Program-made: the position numbers and the translations under genes | The notes under the pieces: generated by a model | Seen by the model: the letters and a program-made list of their open reading frames with translations, nothing else | What the model was told of the DNA's origin: nothing | Database searches by the model: none | DNA from: Chondrosia reniformis | Lineage: Eukaryota; Porifera; Demospongiae; Chondrillida; Chondrillidae | Reading direction: 5' to 3' | Assembly: GCA_947172415.1 (NCBI GenBank) | Contig: OX359191.1 | Span: 5,084,001 to 5,148,000 of the forward strand | DNA length: 64,000 bases | Shown here: positions 12,401 through 21,252 of the stretch, piece after piece | Layout: each line of letters begins with the position of its first letter | Position numbering within the stretch: the first letter of the stretch is position 1

Positions 12401-15400
12401 GTTTCTCAGTAAACAGTATTAATTCATCATAATTAGTGTATAAGCAATTGAGAAGTGAGGCTGAGTGCCAATGAATTTTAATAAAGAGGGTCAATCATAG
12501 GTAGAGACTATGTTTTTGATCTGTGAGCCTTGCCATGCACAGCCATTCAGAAAGGTAAGCATTTAGCTTGTCATCTTATGTGATGTACACAAAGTGTTTA
12601 GTACTTAGTCTTACCATTTTAAGAAAAACACAGTACAATGTTTTGAAATGTTATAGAATAATCGCCAGAAAGAAAAATGTCAACAAAACATTATGACAAT
12701 TAGCCCAATGGACAACAGAAATATTTAATTAAATGCTTTATGACAAAAATATTCAAAGCATTACAATGAAGATGTGATTTTGTAATAGACAAGAATTTAG
12801 AGTAATAATCTCTGTTTTGCCATGAGTGTAGCACAGCCATGCTATTACGAATGACATCATTCACAAGGCAGTGATTTCAGGCAAGGTTCGTTATTAAGAG
12901 GAACCAACTGGACTGCGTAGGAGTGATGGAAAGCATGCTGATGGGTGCAACCTTCTCCCATGGAAGTCTGTTTGGCTGTGAGCATTCGATGCAGCTTTCC
13001 CAATTACATATATAAAATCATATGTAAAATCATATATTGCCATGATATCTTGAGAATTTATAGCATAAGCTGAACATCAAAAAAGGGTTAGGTTCTCTAA
13101 TACCAGCGTTAAAAAGACAAAAAGAAACAAGTTTGTCTTGCCAACGTTTCGGTCAGGGTACTCTGACCTTCTTCAGGGCGAAAAAAATGAAGCTAGTGTG
13201 AGTATTTGTCACTATATAGCCTTGCATCCCATCAAGTGCTGTCACTGGGATTGTCAGTTGGTGCCACAGATCTTTGGTTGGATCCACAGTTTGTGTTCTT
13301 CAATGCGGCCATCCAGCATCTAGGCAGCTCCAGACCTCCTTCCCTGTTGAGGGATGGGTGGTTCAGTCCAATGTGGATGGCTTCCTTTATTAGCAGCTCC
13401 TTGGCGGTCCTGGCCCGGTCAACCACGGAGACTTCCTCCCACTTGATTGGATGGTGGTTCTTCCATGCGTGCTCCGCCAGTGCTGACTTCTCCAGTGCTC
13501 CCTTCTGACATGCATCTCTGTGCTCCTTCACTCTGGTCTCCAGTCTTCTCACTGTCTCTCCGATGTAGACCTCGCCACAGCTGCAGGGGATGCGGTACAC
13601 CACCTTGGCTTGCTTCTCCATCAGCAAGGGGTCCTTCACTTTGGTCAGCATGGAGCGGAGAGAGTGTCCAGACCTGAAGATGACCTTCACACCAAACTTC
13701 ATGCAGACACGTCTGATATCTTCACTGACCCCCTCTGTGTAGGGGAGCATCACCAGTGGGGGTCTGTGCTCTTCTTCCAGTGGTGTTGGCCGCATTGAAG
13801 AACACAAACTGTGGATCCAACCAAAGATCTGTGGCACCAACTGACAATCCCAGTGACAGCACTTGATGGGATGCAAGGCTATATAGTGACAAATACTCAC
13901 ACTAGCTTCATTTTTTTCGCCCTGAAGAAGGTCAGAGTACCCTGACCGAAACGTCGGCAAGACAAACTTGTTTCTTTTTGTCTTTTTAACGCTGGTATTA
14001 GAGAACCTAACCCTTTTTTGATGACTGCGCCAGCGGAGAAGCCCTCACTTCATAAGCTGAACAGCTTAAGATCTCCAAATATGTGCACTTTCAGTCAAGC
14101 AACTATTTTGTATCCTACGTAATGTGTACATTTGGAGTGCTGAATTATACAGCGCCGATGAGCCCAAATGAGGGGAAACAGCTGTCTGTGGTTCTTCCAT
14201 AATCACTGGATCTTGAATTTTGTGCCTTACCTCTAGACCACCAGCACCCCCAGATGGTGGATAGCATCAATCCTTCGTTTTCTACTTAATTCAGAGACAG
14301 TAAGAGAATACAGTCTTTCCAGAATGTTTGCAACAGTATGAGATTCGTTTACAAAACTGGTATAGCTGCAGCCAGTGTCAGTTTCTAAAGAATTACCAGT
14401 AGTCGGTTCACTACAGCTACAGCCAGTGTCGGTTTCTAAAGAATTACCAGTAGTCGGTTCACTACAGCTACAGCCAGTGTCGGTTTCTAAAACAATTACC
14501 AGTAGTCAGTTCACTAGAGCTACAGCCAGTGTCGGTTTCTAAAGAATTACCAGTAGTCGGTTCACTACAGCTACAGCTACAGCCAGTGTCGGTTTCTAAA
14601 ACAATTACCAGTAGTCAGTTCACTAGAGCTACAGCCAGTGTCGGTTTCTAAAGAACTATCAGTAGTCCATTAAATAGAGCTACAGCCAGTTTCACCAGTT
14701 TCAATTTCAATTAGTCTAGTCACATTGCTTAAAACTTGTAACTTCATCTTAAGGTGGCAGGGTTCCCTAATTTGCATAAAAATGATACACTACTTTTAAG
14801 GTTTATAATCAGAATACTGAATGTTGCATTACATGTGCTGTAATAGTTAACAATATTTAAGGTGTCAAGACAGTGAAACGTGGTAGTGCATGCTAACATG
14901 CACAAAACTTTTAACTTTTCAACCTAATTGTTATGTCTCACCTTTCTTAAAGGACAACTTTTTAAAAGTAAATTAGCTCTCTGGAAAGCTTTATGTGCCC
15001 TTCAAGCTTCTACTTATCCATTAGGCGTTATGCAGTACCAAAATTAAGTATGACTCTAACAAAGGGTCTTAATAAAGATTGCTGGCGAAAGTTGGTGACG
15101 GTTCACCATCTTTGAAAGCCGTAGTGCTGTAATCATACGTGGGTATGTAGGTACGTAGGTAGAAGTCTAAATTTGCCAGGATTGTTTCTATGCTAACTGA
15201 TAAGACCTAACACAAAATGGCACCAATCCCTACCAGTGATTGACAAAGAACCTGTGCACTGCTTCCTATCACCTCAGTGAAACAACAGAAAGGTCACAAG
15301 AATGACATGTTTATAATGATATTCATTATAAGTATGAATATGCTTACAAGTTAGCAAAATGGCTGGTCACTCCGCCACTATAAGAAGTTAGTAAATCTCA

Positions 15401-18400
15401 CTCCAGTACTTCTGTGACTTCGTCCATTTTAAACTTACTACATGGGCATGACTAACACGAGTCACGACTCACAAGGTGTATCATTTCATCATTCACAAGA
15501 GTATTATTATTGATTCTTGAATCAAACTATTCAATTTCTGTGATTCAATATGGTAGTTACTGAACTTACTGAAGTTGATATGGAATGTATTAGATCATAT
15601 ATGTGGACCATTTTTGATGATCAAATTTATATTCATTGTACTATACTCAAAGGCTATATAAGTCATTAATCATCTTAAATATACTGAGAAGTGTTAGCCT
15701 GGTCAACTTAACCCTTAACAGTTGTTAAAGGTTTGAATTTTTAATCTAAATTAGTGCATTTTATTGTTGAACTGTGCACAACTGACTCTTTCCGAGTGGT
15801 TCAGCAATCCCTATTCACCATTCTGTTTTAATCAATTTGTGTTGCAATCACCTTATATCCGGTGTCAACGACTAGTGTTATCACTACTCGATTTGACGGC
15901 TAACTTCACTTGTGCGCACAAATAATAATGATCACTATATCCTTACAAAAGTTTATAATGTTGAAGTTTGTGGAAACACTAGCCGAAAGTCACAAAGATT
16001 TGTTCAAATGTTTCGGCTTCCTACAGGAGCCTTCATCAGTGAATAATTAACACTTACAGGCACTGATGTATAAAAATAATAAAATAATAAAACAATACAC
16101 GCTTGCAAGCTTGCAAGCAGACGTTGATGTGGTCATGTGAGGTACATGTGTTCATAAAGCAGTGAGTGAGTAATAATAAAAGTACACAAATAACGATGAT
16201 GTCTAAGGTAAAGGGAGAAGAAATGACAACCACAGAGGCTCGTCCTAGAGTGCTGCATAGAGTTCTGGCACGGTACCTTTCCCGCTGTTGAGGGAGGTAG
16301 GATGGTGCTGTATGTGCCAGGACTCTAGCATGCACCGTGTCTGAGTGTGGGAGTGTGCATCAATGACTGAAGCCTTGGACAGGTTCACCTTGTGGTTCCA
16401 GGAGAAGGCGTGTTCGGCAATTGCTGAGACAGCCACATCCCCGTTTATCAGAGCACGACAGTGTTCCTGCAACCGATGGTCCAAGGATCTCCCTGTCTGC
16501 CCGATGTATGCACGGGGGCACTCAGCACAAGGGATGCTGTAGACCACACCCTTCCTGCAGTTGATTGGAACCAGCAGAGAGAAAGGCCCCATGCCAGAAC
16601 TCTATGCAGCACTCTATAACGAGCCTCTGTGGTTGTCATTTCTTCTCCCTTTACCTTAGACATCATTGTTATTTGTGTACTTTTATTATTACTCACTCAC
16701 TGCTTTATGAACACATGTACCTCACATGACCACATCATCGTCTGCTTGCAAGCTTGCAAGCGTGTATTGTTTTATTATTTTTATACATCAGTGCCTTTAA
16801 GTGTTAATTATTCACTGACGAAGGCTCCCGTAGGAAGCCGAAACGTTTAAACAAATCTTTGTGACTTTCAGCTAGTGTTTCCATGAACTTTGACATGTAT
16901 CTTCCTAGCCACTCAGGCCTTTATTGTATCATTAAAAGTATATTAATAGAATATAGAGTAAGCAGTATCAAAATCAAGTCGAAACTGGTTATGTAAACCG
17001 TACACAACTACAGTGTCACTTCCGTCTTTCACACTAGCCCGTTATTCCTAATTCCTAACCTCCCTCTGATTCCCAAAGAAATTTCTAAATAATGAGTGCC
17101 TCCTTAGTGCAGTTTCCTTGTTATTCCTTCTGCTATTAATATTGGTGATACAGAAAGTGAGATTGGTTGAACACAAGTGACCACTCAGACTGTGGTATGT
17201 GAACAATGGTATTGCTCTTCACTACCTCAAAAATTGCCACTCAAATATGTTAGACTAGGCCAAGATTACAGACAGGGAGACCCAGTGGCAGAGGAGCAGG
17301 GTGAAGGAAGCCATTAGAACCCAGAAATGTCAGGTATTGATTAAGGCATTGTAATACACCTAATAAGCTTGGAGGCAATTTAATATGTGACGATCAATGT
17401 GTATCTTTACACCTGTCAATTATTCAGTACGGGTAATGAATAGGCAATCCAAAGACCAATTTCCGTTGGAAGACCAAAGTGTACCCTTTTACTTGGATGA
17501 TCACATATTCAAACCTCCTGTTTTCTTCCCACTGCATGAGAATTGCATGACTGGCAGCAGAAAAGTAATTTATTTTTAGTATTTGGGCTAATCTTTTCTT
17601 TTGTTTTCGTCATAATTTAAGGTTTTTTCATGCAAGAAATTTCTTACAGGAAGAGTGCCATTTACTATTGTTTACGAAACAATGGATATAGCCTAATGTA
17701 AAATAGAAGTTATATAAGAAACAAAACTAAACCTTAACTCTCAGTTTCTTGATCATGCATTAGTGAACCATTAAAACTTCAATCCGTAATGAATAAGACA
17801 TTTCTGATTTTGGATACAGAAACGCTATCAAATGTTACCCAATCCTGTATTTTGTCAGAAGACTATAAGTGTACCTTTACACTGGGATGATCATATGCAT
17901 TTCTTAACAGGAAGCACAAATAGAAGGAAAGAGTCTCTGTAAGAGGCAAACTCTGTGTAGTCTCCATCAGTTGAAGACGAAGACACCTAAGGTCTAAACG
18001 ACTGACTTTTTTTAAAATCACAATGGAATTTGATGAATTTTTTGAGCAAGTTTCTCAAACTCATTATGTATAACTTCAAATCAAGTCTAGCCTAAAGCTT
18101 CAGCTAGTCAGCTTGCTACACATATACATATACAGTATACCAGTTAATGTGCTGATAATGAAGGAAGCATAATGTCTACCATATATAGTGTGAGTTGCTG
18201 ATTAATATAGGACGTAAACAGGTTCATACAGGAAGTGTATTAAATCCTATGCATTCTTTCTCTGTTAATTTAGTATTTTATGAATTTCTTAACTTTTAGT
18301 AATTTTGATCCCAGATGGTTGCCTGAATGCTATGGCAATGGGGTATGAATTATTTATAACCCATTGCTACCTCAGACTTCTGCCAAATTATAATTACTTG

Positions 18401-19920
18401 ACCTTGGCTCTGCATTGACCCATATTACATTTGAGCTATAACAATAAAATGGACATAATGATATTAAGATGCAGCCATATGTGCACATTCACTTATACAT
18501 AACAATGAATCTAGACGTATATATTACCTAATCAATCAATATTTTCACAGGAAGTGACCCATCAGCCTGTGGCTGGTCTCTGTGAGTGTCGGGAAACATA
18601 TTTACTAGAGAAATTATTACAAGGAGAATATTAATATATGAGCAATAATTTATGTAAATTTGTCAAAGTCTATGAAGAATCATGTTACAATAATTAATCC
18701 TGAAGCCAGTGACCTAACGATTTCTTGTAAACTGCATCCTTTCTTTAGAAAAGTTTTATCTTAATTCCATGTGAGATGTCCTGGGTTTCTTGATTTAACT
18801 TCATAGTAACTTTAGATTATAGCTGCCATTATGCCCAAAAGGAGTATAGGTTAACAATTAGGAATGCAAAAAGTGCAATTACTCTGAGATATGCTAGTGG
18901 AGGTTTTACAATGCCAAGAAAATGGCATCAGTTACATGGTTTGGACTGTATTAAGTATGGAGACTATTTTACCATCAAGAAAAGAGCACTGCGATCCCAC
19001 CCCTACTCTGTAATTATTCCTCAATCTCGTACTAATTTCTTTAGATACTCGTTTTTGTTAATGCTCCTCATTTTTGGCATGATTTACCACCTATAATCTT
19101 GTGTAATTATCATCCCTTGTCTCATTTAAATCAAGTTCTTAACATCATGACTTCCAGTTTGTTATATGTACCTATTTTTTTCTTTATTAACCAATGCTCA
19201 TCACCTTGAATATCATTGGGGAGCACTGTTATAGGATTACCTTTTGTGCAACCCTGTTCATATGTCTATATATATGGACAAAATTAATTCAATTCAAAAT
19301 TTAATTCAATTCAATCAGTAAATTACTATTTTTATATGACCCTGAGGCCTCTCAGATAAAAGATAATTTAGAAAGCCAGGGAGATATACTACTGTTATAT
19401 TTTCAAAATGTTTTCATTTTCAAACATATTGCCTACCTTGTTTGTTAAAGGAAGATTCCTGTGACCCATGGAAAACACTTTTGAAACTCAAAGCCCTCTC
19501 AATTTTGAGTTTTCAAGGCAGCTTTTATGAAATCTTTCAACCACTAAAGCATGAGTACACATATTTTATAGATATTTGAGTAGATGTTGTACTAATTTTC
19601 ACTTTTCAAAACCTGAGCGCCCTCCACTTTTGTAAAGTATAGTTTGTATACAGTTTGTATACAAACATGCAAACTGAATATTCTCTCGTTAAATAATATT
19701 CTATTTATAGGCTGATAACCTTTATTTTATCAACCTCAATTGTCAAAGGTGTTGATTATGTACTATATTATTTTTGCAGTATGAAGTGACAGACACCCTG
19801 GAAAACAGTCATCCGTTGATAGATTATACACCCCCACAATATATCTCTCTTCTGTTTACTGACCTTGGTGTTTTAACTCCATCAGCAGTCAGTGATGAAC
19901 TTATTAAACTCTATTGTTAG
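484..19920 (+). CDS. EIF2B1: Translation initiation factor eIF2B subunit alpha, 3' part (four exons)
   Basis: The last four exons of the alpha regulatory subunit of eIF2B, the guanine-nucleotide exchange complex for eIF2 in the cytoplasm. Exons: 484-552, 949-1024, 10195-10320 and 19780-19920 (stop TAG 19918-19920). All have AG/GT borders and phases match: GG|T across the first intron, phase 0 afterwards. Readable conserved pieces are [12 protein letters not shown], then [20 protein letters not shown], then [20 protein letters not shown], then the C-terminal [20 protein letters not shown]. This is the Rossmann-like C-terminal half shared by the eIF2B alpha/beta/delta family; the end LIKLYC resembles the animal LIKLYL. 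Upstream exons lie outside the window. Introns 2 and 3 are 9.2 and 9.5 kb and filled with transposons, yet the exons show no damage, so the gene looks functional. It runs convergently to RPS13. Confidence 0.93.
1227..1641 (-). repeat. Hairpin-ended dispersed repeat, subfamily A, copy 1
   Basis: Starts with a GCGGCGCCCC end and finishes with an inverted-repeat hairpin (AGTAGTTCGAGTTT ... AAACTCGAACTCCTTG) around a GGGGCGCCTGGCGCCCC core. The internal part (ATGGCGGACGTTCGGC, ACGTTTTCTACGAGATATGG) recurs in reverse orientation at 24570-24981, at 60079-60780 and partly at 9853-10060. No coding capacity. Non-autonomous mobile element of unknown class. Confidence 0.7.
1700..2065 (+). repeat. Hairpin-ended dispersed repeat, subfamily B, copy 1
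   Basis: An uninterrupted copy running from CTTATATTGTTTTCATTTGC to a terminal hairpin at 2005-2065, with perfect 15-bp arms CAAGTAGTTCGAGTT / AACTCGAACTACTTG enclosing a GGGGGCGGCAGCCCC core. It shares the ATGGCGGCGTTCAGGAAGCT block with the copies at 3420-8521 and 41251-41645. This intact copy gives the pre-insertion sequence used to find the target duplication of the PLE at 4478. Confidence 0.75.
2066..3419. other. Intron sequence with minor microsatellite
   Basis: No gene recognised. Holds a short CATC-type microsatellite near 2690 and, at 2896-2955, a piece ending in GTCCCTACTTAGAGAGTACT. The latter recurs beside the repeat near 41215 and in the palindromic MITE near 42190, suggesting a shared transposon terminus. 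Confidence 0.4.
3487..4440. mobile_element. MITE with CAGTGCAAGTTACAATA termini
   Basis: Bounded by inverted repeats of over 40 bp that start CAGTGCAAGTTACAATATAC at the left and are mirrored at 4396-4440, then run into AT-rich (TAATA)n-like tracts. It interrupts the host repeat between TATATA and TATATAATACGG, consistent with a TA target duplication and a Tc1/mariner/pogo-type mobiliser. Related termini occur near 1300 and near 24885. No transposase inside. Confidence 0.65.
4478..4748 (+). repeat. 5' pseudo-LTR of the Naiad-type PLE
   Basis: 271-bp direct repeat matching 7977-8247. It contains a hammerhead-like motif at 4550-4605. Confidence 0.85.
4550..4605 (+). ncRNA. Hammerhead-ribozyme-like motif in 5' pseudo-LTR
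   Basis: Core CTGATGA (4561-4567), stem II GGG/CCC closed over a 7-nt loop with flanking A-A, GAAA (4583-4586), short stem III ACGG/CTGT with one G-U pair, and a GTC cleavage triplet ending at 4594. Stem I pairs ATCA before the core with TGAC after it, then GG with CC past one mismatch. All invariant type I hammerhead positions are present. Activity is inferred. Confidence 0.65.
4878..5564 (+). CDS. GIY-YIG endonuclease ORF of the Naiad-type PLE
   Basis: 228 residues. The GIY-YIG nuclease lies in the C-terminal two thirds: YLITC (GIY position), [12 protein letters not shown] (YIG position), LRSRMNNHR with the conserved arginine, YNHF, and catalytic Glu in [10 protein letters not shown]. The C-C-H-H set seen in PLE endonucleases is present (C and C in TCKQC, H in NNHR, H in YNHF). 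The first 60 residues are Ser/Pro/Gly-rich. The nuclease would nick target DNA for target-primed reverse transcription. The ORF ends TAA in the basic HKRRHRRS, overlapping by 22 nt an open RT frame shifted by one register. Known relatives encode EN and RT in one ORF, so this copy has either a frameshift mutation or a translational fusion signal. Confidence 0.85.
   Translation: MTSTKYRDRIPAGSSPGLTSSPSLGKGRVPGDEKLANSPPSVGRGVPTGGQASPSLVKKCSNKRCKTCPSLVTGPTFKSSVTGRTYQVHSPCGPLGCQSRNVVYLITCKQCDVQYVGETSQMLRSRMNNHRPSTKGFKPLYLYNHFNSDNHSFDDALIMPIEQIPETPNSTSLRRLREAFWYKELCSIYPYGLNDNIKGVGNISKLKKEIIVWNLFNRLSHKRRHRRS
5543..7795 (+). CDS. Reverse transcriptase ORF of the Naiad-type PLE, one in-frame TGA
   Basis: The frame is open from just after a TAA at 5540-5542; no ATG is needed if it is read as a fusion with the endonuclease. 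Features in order: a linker with a CxC motif (CECHKSP, near 6056), diagnostic of N-terminal-EN PLEs; RT motif [19 protein letters not shown] (~6880); motif [14 protein letters not shown] (~7120); motif [13 protein letters not shown] (~7257); and the primer-grip region [15 protein letters not shown] at 7436-7438 follows KVYDK, but the same frame continues with [18 protein letters not shown] and [11 protein letters not shown] to a TAA at 7793-7795. Family members usually have Arg at that position, so CGA to TGA decay is the simplest explanation. Confidence 0.85.
7977..8247 (+). repeat. 3' pseudo-LTR of the Naiad-type PLE
   Basis: 271-bp direct repeat of the 5' copy, followed immediately by the interrupted host repeat (CACTTATTTTATACG). 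Confidence 0.85.
8049..8104 (+). ncRNA. Hammerhead-ribozyme-like motif in 3' pseudo-LTR
   Basis: Same motif at the same offset (83 bp from the pseudo-LTR start): CTGATGA 8060-8066, GAAA 8082-8085, predicted cleavage after the GTC ending at 8093. Confidence 0.65.
8522..9677. other. Intron sequence, no recognised feature
   Basis: Within intron 2 of the visible EIF2B1 exons. No convincing coding region or TIR pair seen. Confidence 0.4.
9678..10143. mobile_element. Pogo/Tigger-like MITE (CAGTGGAACC termini) carrying a nested repeat
   Basis: Starts CAGTGGAACCTTGCTTAACG and ends in the reverse complement GAGGTTCCACTG, flanked by TA on both sides. GACCACCTC-type words recur near both ends. The centre (about 9853-10060) is a fragment of the hairpin-ended repeat, subfamily A, so that repeat jumped into this MITE. 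It ends 51 bp before EIF2B1 exon 10195-10320. Confidence 0.7.
10660..11590 (+). pseudogene. Degenerate LINE: RT C-terminal region
   Basis: Translating across stops gives [19 protein letters not shown] (the FxDDxVL catalytic motif), [40 protein letters not shown] and finally [14 protein letters not shown]. This is the typical order of the RT end and post-RT segment of many invertebrate LINEs. It finishes in a GATT-type simple repeat near 11555-11585, as expected for a 3' tail. Several stops and frameshifts; 5' truncated. Clade not resolved. Confidence 0.7.
11591..13063. other. Intron sequence, no recognised feature
   Basis: No coding region recognised. It holds a local duplication GGGACTCATCAGTATGGTAT near 11935-11970. 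Confidence 0.4.
13141..13185 (-). ncRNA. Hammerhead-ribozyme motif (sense arm of PLE)
   Basis: On the minus strand: CTGAAGA (13176-13170), stem II GGTCAG/CTGACC with a loop reading AGTACC, GAAA (13050s-type core at 13150-13147), minimal stem III AC/GT and cleavage triplet GTT at 13045-scale positions 13145-13143. All core positions are conserved. Confidence 0.7.
13322..13793 (-). pseudogene. PLE RT tail plus C-terminal GIY-YIG endonuclease fragment
   Basis: Encodes [19 protein letters not shown] (end of a PLE RT) followed by [17 protein letters not shown] (GIY...YIG), [14 protein letters not shown] and [12 protein letters not shown], with the C-C-H-H zinc-binding set. The domain order is canonical (EN after RT), unlike the element at 4478. 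Most of the RT is missing, so the copy is dead on arrival, though the remaining frame is open. Confidence 0.85.
13915..13962 (+). ncRNA. Hammerhead-ribozyme motif (inverted arm of PLE)
   Basis: CTGAAGA 13922-13928, six-pair stem II (GGTCAG 13930-13935 with CTGACC 13942-13947), GAAA 13948-13951, minimal stem III AC/GT, cleavage triplet GTC ending at 13955. Stem I starts GCC/GGC. This is the minimal-stem-III architecture known from PLE hammerheads. Confidence 0.75.
14150..14192 (+). ncRNA. Degenerate hammerhead-like motif
   Basis: CCGATGA (14155-14161) in place of CTGATGA, stem II CCC/GGG, GAAA, four-pair stem III ACAG/CTGT and cleavage triplet GTC. A single T-to-C change in the core would inactivate it. 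The layout differs from the PLE motifs (longer stem III). Confidence 0.4.
14352..14695 (+). repeat. Minisatellite, ~51-bp unit, about six copies
   Basis: Unit GCTACAGCCAGTGTCGGTTT followed by CTAAAGAATTACCAGTAGTC and GGTTCACTACA, 51 bp. Some units are 52 bp (AAACAATT variant) and one has an added CTACAG. Variants alternate in pairs, implying growth by two-unit duplication. It lies in an EIF2B1 intron. Confidence 0.9.
14700..15955. other. Intron sequence, no recognised feature
   Basis: AT-rich, no ORF of note, no paired termini recognised. Confidence 0.4.
16003..16043 (-). ncRNA. Hammerhead-like motif (left arm of second PLE)
   Basis: Minus strand: CTGATGA (16039-16033), stem II GGCT/AGCC, GAAA (16014-16011), then CATT where the partner arm has CGTT, so the minimal stem III loses one pair. 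Otherwise complete. Confidence 0.6.
16245..16592 (-). pseudogene. PLE GIY-YIG endonuclease fragment
   Basis: Contains [20 protein letters not shown] (GIY...YIG), [14 protein letters not shown] and [10 protein letters not shown], with the C-C-H-H pattern, then a short C-terminal tail ending TVPELYAAL. Only the nuclease and tail remain; the RT is absent. The open frame is probably a recent 5' truncation. Confidence 0.8.
16811..16852 (+). ncRNA. Hammerhead-like motif (right arm of second PLE)
   Basis: CTGACGA 16815-16821, stem II GGCT 16823-16826 with AGCC 16836-16839, GAAA 16840-16843, minimal stem III AC/GT, cleavage triplet GTT ending at 16847. Confidence 0.65.
16895..18879. other. Intron sequence, no recognised feature
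   Basis: AT-rich sequence of an EIF2B1 intron. A 60-residue ORF at 17397-17579 has no recognisable motif and I do not regard it as a gene. Confidence 0.4.
18880..19320 (+). pseudogene. LINE 3'-end remnant (L2/CR1-like post-RT tail)
   Basis: An open stretch reads [20 protein letters not shown] followed by a SFxxNAP-like hydrophobic stretch and, in a shifted frame, WHDLPP. This is the usual tail of L2/CR1-like ORF2 proteins. It is followed by a 3' region ending in ATTCA-type simple repeat near 19285-19318. Heavily truncated; clade uncertain. Confidence 0.45.
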
Positions 19921-20427
19921 GAGTAAGTCATAGCTGTGGCTTGCTTGCAACTGAAACTGTGATATGCTTTAATCAGGACTTTGTCCACTTCATTTTTCTC
20001 CTTTTCAAGTAGTACATATGTTAGTAAGGCTATTGCATTCAAATTATATAATGGATTTTTCCTTTTGTATGAATTATTATTATTATTATAATATTATTTT
20101 TAATCAGGAATGTCCCTTCAGCTCACAGCTGGTCTACCAGGGAGTCCTGTAATTACAAATGTCATACAAACATCATACATATAATTGTAAATCAGTTAGT
20201 AATCAGTCAGTAATCAGTTTGGGCAGGTGTTGATGGTAAGGGGTGCCACTTTTTCTTCCTTTTTCTTTACTGCCCTGGAGGTGAGCCCTGACCATCCCAT
20301 TGCTTTGTAATCTGTAATCTTCACACATAGCTTCCAGGCCACCAGCACCCCCTTAATTAAAGGTTAACAGCTACTACTACTACTAATAAATATATTTTGA
20401 GTTGGAATAGAAGAATGCTGCTCGAAG

Positions 20428-21252
20428 ATGTTCCGAAAATCGACAAGTTGCGTTAATTTAACTCTTCCAATGACCTCTAGTCGATGCAGTACACCCATGC
20501 ATAGGGGTGATGAAGTTTCAAACGTCGCCGTGAATGTTGAGTTGGCCGAAGTCGGCAGAAAGGTTAGCACACTGACCAGAGAAGTGGTTAACTGCACCTG
20601 CGGGAGGAAAAGGGAGTCAGCAGCAAAAGGCAGGAAAGATTGGGTCCAGTGCGACTGTTGTAAGTGTTGGTCACACCAGTCGTGTTACTGAATTACGCAG
20701 AACATTATCGCGAAGGAGGATGTGCAATTCTACTGCTTTTTCTGCGTGATGGAGAGTATGGCCTGAGAAGAGGAGGACACAGCACTGCAGCATGGGAGAC
20801 AGGAGAAGACTGAAAAAGAAGTGGAGGCTCTGAAGATAAGGAATGAGGAGATGAGGATACAAATAGTGCACCTGGAAGAAATGCTCTCCACCAAGGATGT
20901 GCAAATTGAACAGCTAAAGGAGCTGATACATGAGCAGAAGGAGACCATGAAGAAGACAGTGAACTTAGGGTGTGGAAATACCACTACAGAGGGGCATGGA
21001 AGAGCTGAAGAAGATAAGCCAATGCAGGCTTCATGAACAGAAGTGGTGAAGAAAGGGAAGAAAAGGGTGACAACAGGAGTAGAGGCAGTGAGGAGTGAGA
21101 AGCAAGAAAACAGGAAGCCTAGGGAAAGTGAAGGCCACCACTCAGCAAAGAAGCAGGTGAGGAAGCTTTGGGTAACGCGCAGAGGTCAATACGTAGAACA
21201 AATCAAAACTCGATGTGTAAACTTGAATGATAAAGCCGAAAACCTTTTTTAA
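20428..21252 (+). pseudogene. LINE ORF1 with PHD finger and coiled coil, several stops
   Basis: PHD-type zinc finger: CTCGRKRE ... WVQCDCCKCWSHQSCY ... FYCFFC, matching Cys4-His-Cys3 spacing but crossed by a TGA after SCY. A TGA after VMESMA precedes a predicted coiled coil (20821-21036: EALKIRNEEMRIQIVHLEEM). A Lys/Arg-rich tail (21043-21252) is likely nucleic-acid binding. PHD fingers in ORF1 are known from CR1-like and related LINEs, where they may help RNA or chromatin binding. At least three in-frame stops, all TGA, in an otherwise continuous frame. Confidence 0.75.

Larger units (their letters stand above)
13077..14050 (-). mobile_element. 5'-truncated Penelope-like element with inverted pseudo-LTR
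   Basis: Two arms of about 235 bp (13077-13310 and 13788-14021) are inverted copies of one pseudo-LTR around a 3' PLE fragment encoding the end of RT and GIY-YIG on the minus strand. A 13-bp direct repeat CATAAGCTGAACA at 13064-13076 and 14051-14063 is the target-site duplication. Each arm contains a hammerhead motif. The inverted-LTR arrangement is a known product of PLE insertion. The ORF that runs from the right arm into the nuclease is a fusion created by this arrangement. Confidence 0.85.
15959..16894 (-). mobile_element. Second 5'-truncated PLE with inverted pseudo-LTR
   Basis: Inverted arms of about 300 bp (about 15959-16275 and 16585-16894) share GCTTGCAAGCTTGCAAGC, the TGTGGTCATGTGAGGTACAT region and a terminal hammerhead. 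Between them lies a short minus-strand GIY-YIG fragment. Its sequence is unrelated to the 13-kb element, so this is a separate family. I could not define a target duplication. Confidence 0.8.

Noticed and set aside
13138..13508. Plus-strand ORFs in the left arm of the 13-kb PLE
   Set aside because: They arise because the arm is an inverted copy of the pseudo-LTR or run antisense to the nuclease; no independent domain.
16448..16850. Overlapping ORFs in the second PLE
   Set aside because: Shadows created by the inverted arms; only the GIY-YIG frame has family motifs.
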